Translations under genes and position numbers: made by a program | Notes under the pieces: model-generated | Seen by the model: only the letters and a program-made list of their open reading frames with translations | Database searches by the model: none | Told to the model about the DNA's origin: nothing | In this document: positions 62,605 to 64,000 of the stretch, in pieces | Position numbering within the stretch: the stretch's first letter is position 1 | Layout: every line of letters begins with the position of its first letter | Source of the DNA: Xestospongia muta | Lineage: Eukaryota; Porifera; Demospongiae; Haplosclerida; Petrosiidae | Length of the DNA stretch: 64,000 nt | Direction of reading: 5' to 3' | NCBI GenBank assembly: GCA_963693285.1 | Contig: OY848919.1 | Span: 10,721,461-10,785,460 of the forward strand

Positions 62605-63342
62605 ATGTGGTGTTCAGCAATAATCCCACTTCTACTTTTGATGTCAGGACTGCATCTCAATGCAGCATCTCTCCAATATTACCCTTCAAACAACGAGAAG
62701 GAAGGAATCCAATATTGGGAGGATTTCGATACGGTAAATTCTGAAAATGATAATAACGAGGAAGCAGATGTTCCACAAGACAAGACTTACATCGAAAGTT
62801 ACATTTTAGACCAACCTACACGTGTAAAGAATGCTACATCAAGTGTTGCTCATTGCCTACAATACAGAGATCACAATGTTGATACTCGTTTATATGGTGA
62901 TAATGTCCGGATTGGAGGAACTGGTGGTGGTCCACTAAGTGTCAATATCAAAGGAAATCCCAAAGCACGCATTACCTGGATCAAGGTTCATGCACAACCT
63001 CACTCTATTCGGAGTGTAGAAATTCATTACTTAAAATTTAAAGACTTTAAAACTTACAAACCAAAATACTACAGATGTGGAATTGCACAAGGAGATTCAC
63101 GTGAATATCGTTTTCAATTTGGAGAACGTATTACACAGCTTAGATATTGGGGTAATGACAAATGTGGTGTTGCTGGTCGTTTTACGAAAATTGAGTTTCG
63201 AACTAATTATGGAGGACACTTTGAAATTGGGCAAACTATAGGACATCCATACGTACCTGTCATTGGCTCGGGTATACCTGGAGGAATGCTATCTAAATGT
63301 GGATCTGACGTTGATGCATTTGCCCTTCTTTTGTACAAGTAA
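62605..63342 (+). CDS. Secreted jacalin-like lectin, gene 3
   Basis: Intronless, 245 residues. Signal peptide MWCSAIIPLLLLMSGLHLNA; one acidic unit (VNSENDNNEEADVPQD) instead of three; then the jacalin-like domain with NVRIGGTGGGPLSVN, ARITWIKVHAQPHSIRSVEI, FGERITQLRYWGN, IEFRTNYGGHFEIGQ and a C-terminus GSDVDAFALLLYK identical to genes 1 and 2. The linker YIESYILDQPTRVKN is closer to the broken lectin (YIESYDLDQATGVKN) than to genes 1 and 2. Two NxS/T sites (NAT, plus one further linker Asn context) could be glycosylated. Its 3' flank continues into the PI3-kinase fragment, as in the other two units. Confidence 0.78.
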   Translation: MWCSAIIPLLLLMSGLHLNAASLQYYPSNNEKEGIQYWEDFDTVNSENDNNEEADVPQDKTYIESYILDQPTRVKNATSSVAHCLQYRDHNVDTRLYGDNVRIGGTGGGPLSVNIKGNPKARITWIKVHAQPHSIRSVEIHYLKFKDFKTYKPKYYRCGIAQGDSREYRFQFGERITQLRYWGNDKCGVAGRFTKIEFRTNYGGHFEIGQTIGHPYVPVIGSGIPGGMLSKCGSDVDAFALLLYK

Positions 63343-63945
63343 TAAACTTTAGTACAATCAGGACCTAGTACTATAAGTAGATATTGGAACAGTAGTACTA
63401 GAAATAGAATAAGTTTTTGTGACTCATTAGGGGTCAATGCTATTAATTGATTTTTCATTTTCATTCAAAAATAAAATTAAAATTTTATCAACTTACTGAA
63501 CCAAACTATAATTACTACACAATAACTGGAATTAATGACATTATTTCATATTAACCTTATACTCTTTGTTGTAGTCTATAATTATAATTAACACAAAATG
63601 CAGAAGAAAGGTATGGAGGCTGTATGATCAAAATATACAAACAGTAATGTCTAATCATCATTATATATACATTGTGCATTGTAAGCACAGTTTTCATAAT
63701 TAGTTAACACACATAGGAACTATTGTTCTAAGCTGCTTTTTTATTATGCTGTAACTGTGTACTGTGGAATATTTAAACAAAGCATAACAACTCTTAACAA
63801 GTTCATATAATGAAATTTTATATGTAAGAAAATTATTAATAAAAACAATTTCATTTAACATCTACCACAAGCATTGAAATACAATTAAAAACTAAAACAA
63901 CTAAAATGTCACAAACTAAACATTTCTCGATACAAAATCAAGTTT
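63343..63945. other. 3' flank of lectin gene 3
   Basis: Alignable with 52945-53543 and 59400-59998 but with indels and substitutions, so this unit is older than the 6455-bp duplication. No gene. Confidence 0.6.
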
Positions 63946-64000
63946 CTAGTTTCCAGCATGAACCACATTATGGAAATACCAGTTAACACTGACACTCCAA
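63946..64000 (-). pseudogene. PI3-kinase 3' end, third copy, cut by the right edge
   Basis: The stop and last codons (LGVSVNWYFHNVVHAGN-like in the 53544 frame) are present and match the two other copies. Whether the rest is complete cannot be seen. It may be the parent gene or another fragment. Confidence 0.55.

Overview
This is AT-rich metazoan DNA, most likely from a demosponge. The genes have many small exons and short GT-AG introns. One locus encodes a broken short-chain (spongin-type) collagen with its C-terminal cysteine domain, a family known mainly from sponges. No bacterial, viral or organellar gene organisation is present. All spliced models below were built by hand from GT/AG sites, phase continuity and family resemblance, without transcript evidence.

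Layout. (1) 1-3470, minus strand: two tandem aquaglyceroporin genes, one complete over seven exons and one cut by the left edge after exon 1. (2) 3810-45400, minus strand: a tandem array of CD225/dispanin (IFITM-like) small membrane protein genes. Seven six-exon genes look intact (coding ends at 7484, 16168, 23061, 30437, 33777, 37840 and 42972). Between them lie decayed copies of at least three pseudogene types. The left half of the array is an ~8.7 kb unit repeated twice almost in full, then a third time in shuffled pieces. The array is full of small inverted-repeat elements, TA/CA microsatellites and an ~1 kb insertion carrying an internally deleted Crypton-like tyrosine recombinase gene. 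(3) 46210-48600: a dead short-chain collagen gene and an orphan signal-peptide exon with a TATA box. (4) 48620-61529: a 6455-bp segment present twice in tandem and virtually identical. Each copy holds an SLC15/POT-like transporter pseudogene fused head to head with a lectin pseudogene, a retrotransposon gag remnant, an intact secreted jacalin-like lectin gene, and the last exons of a class I PI3-kinase. (5) 61530-64000: a long hairpin, a third intact jacalin-like gene, and the start of a third PI3-kinase 3' fragment.

How the genes may work together (inference): a family of membrane-inserted CD225 proteins, many with a PPPY WW-domain ligand motif, lies next to a young family of secreted jacalin-like lectins with acidic N-terminal linkers. 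Both are copy-number variable and surrounded by pseudogenes, as expected for environmental or immune-type genes under birth-and-death evolution. The sequence alone does not show a direct functional link between the two clusters.
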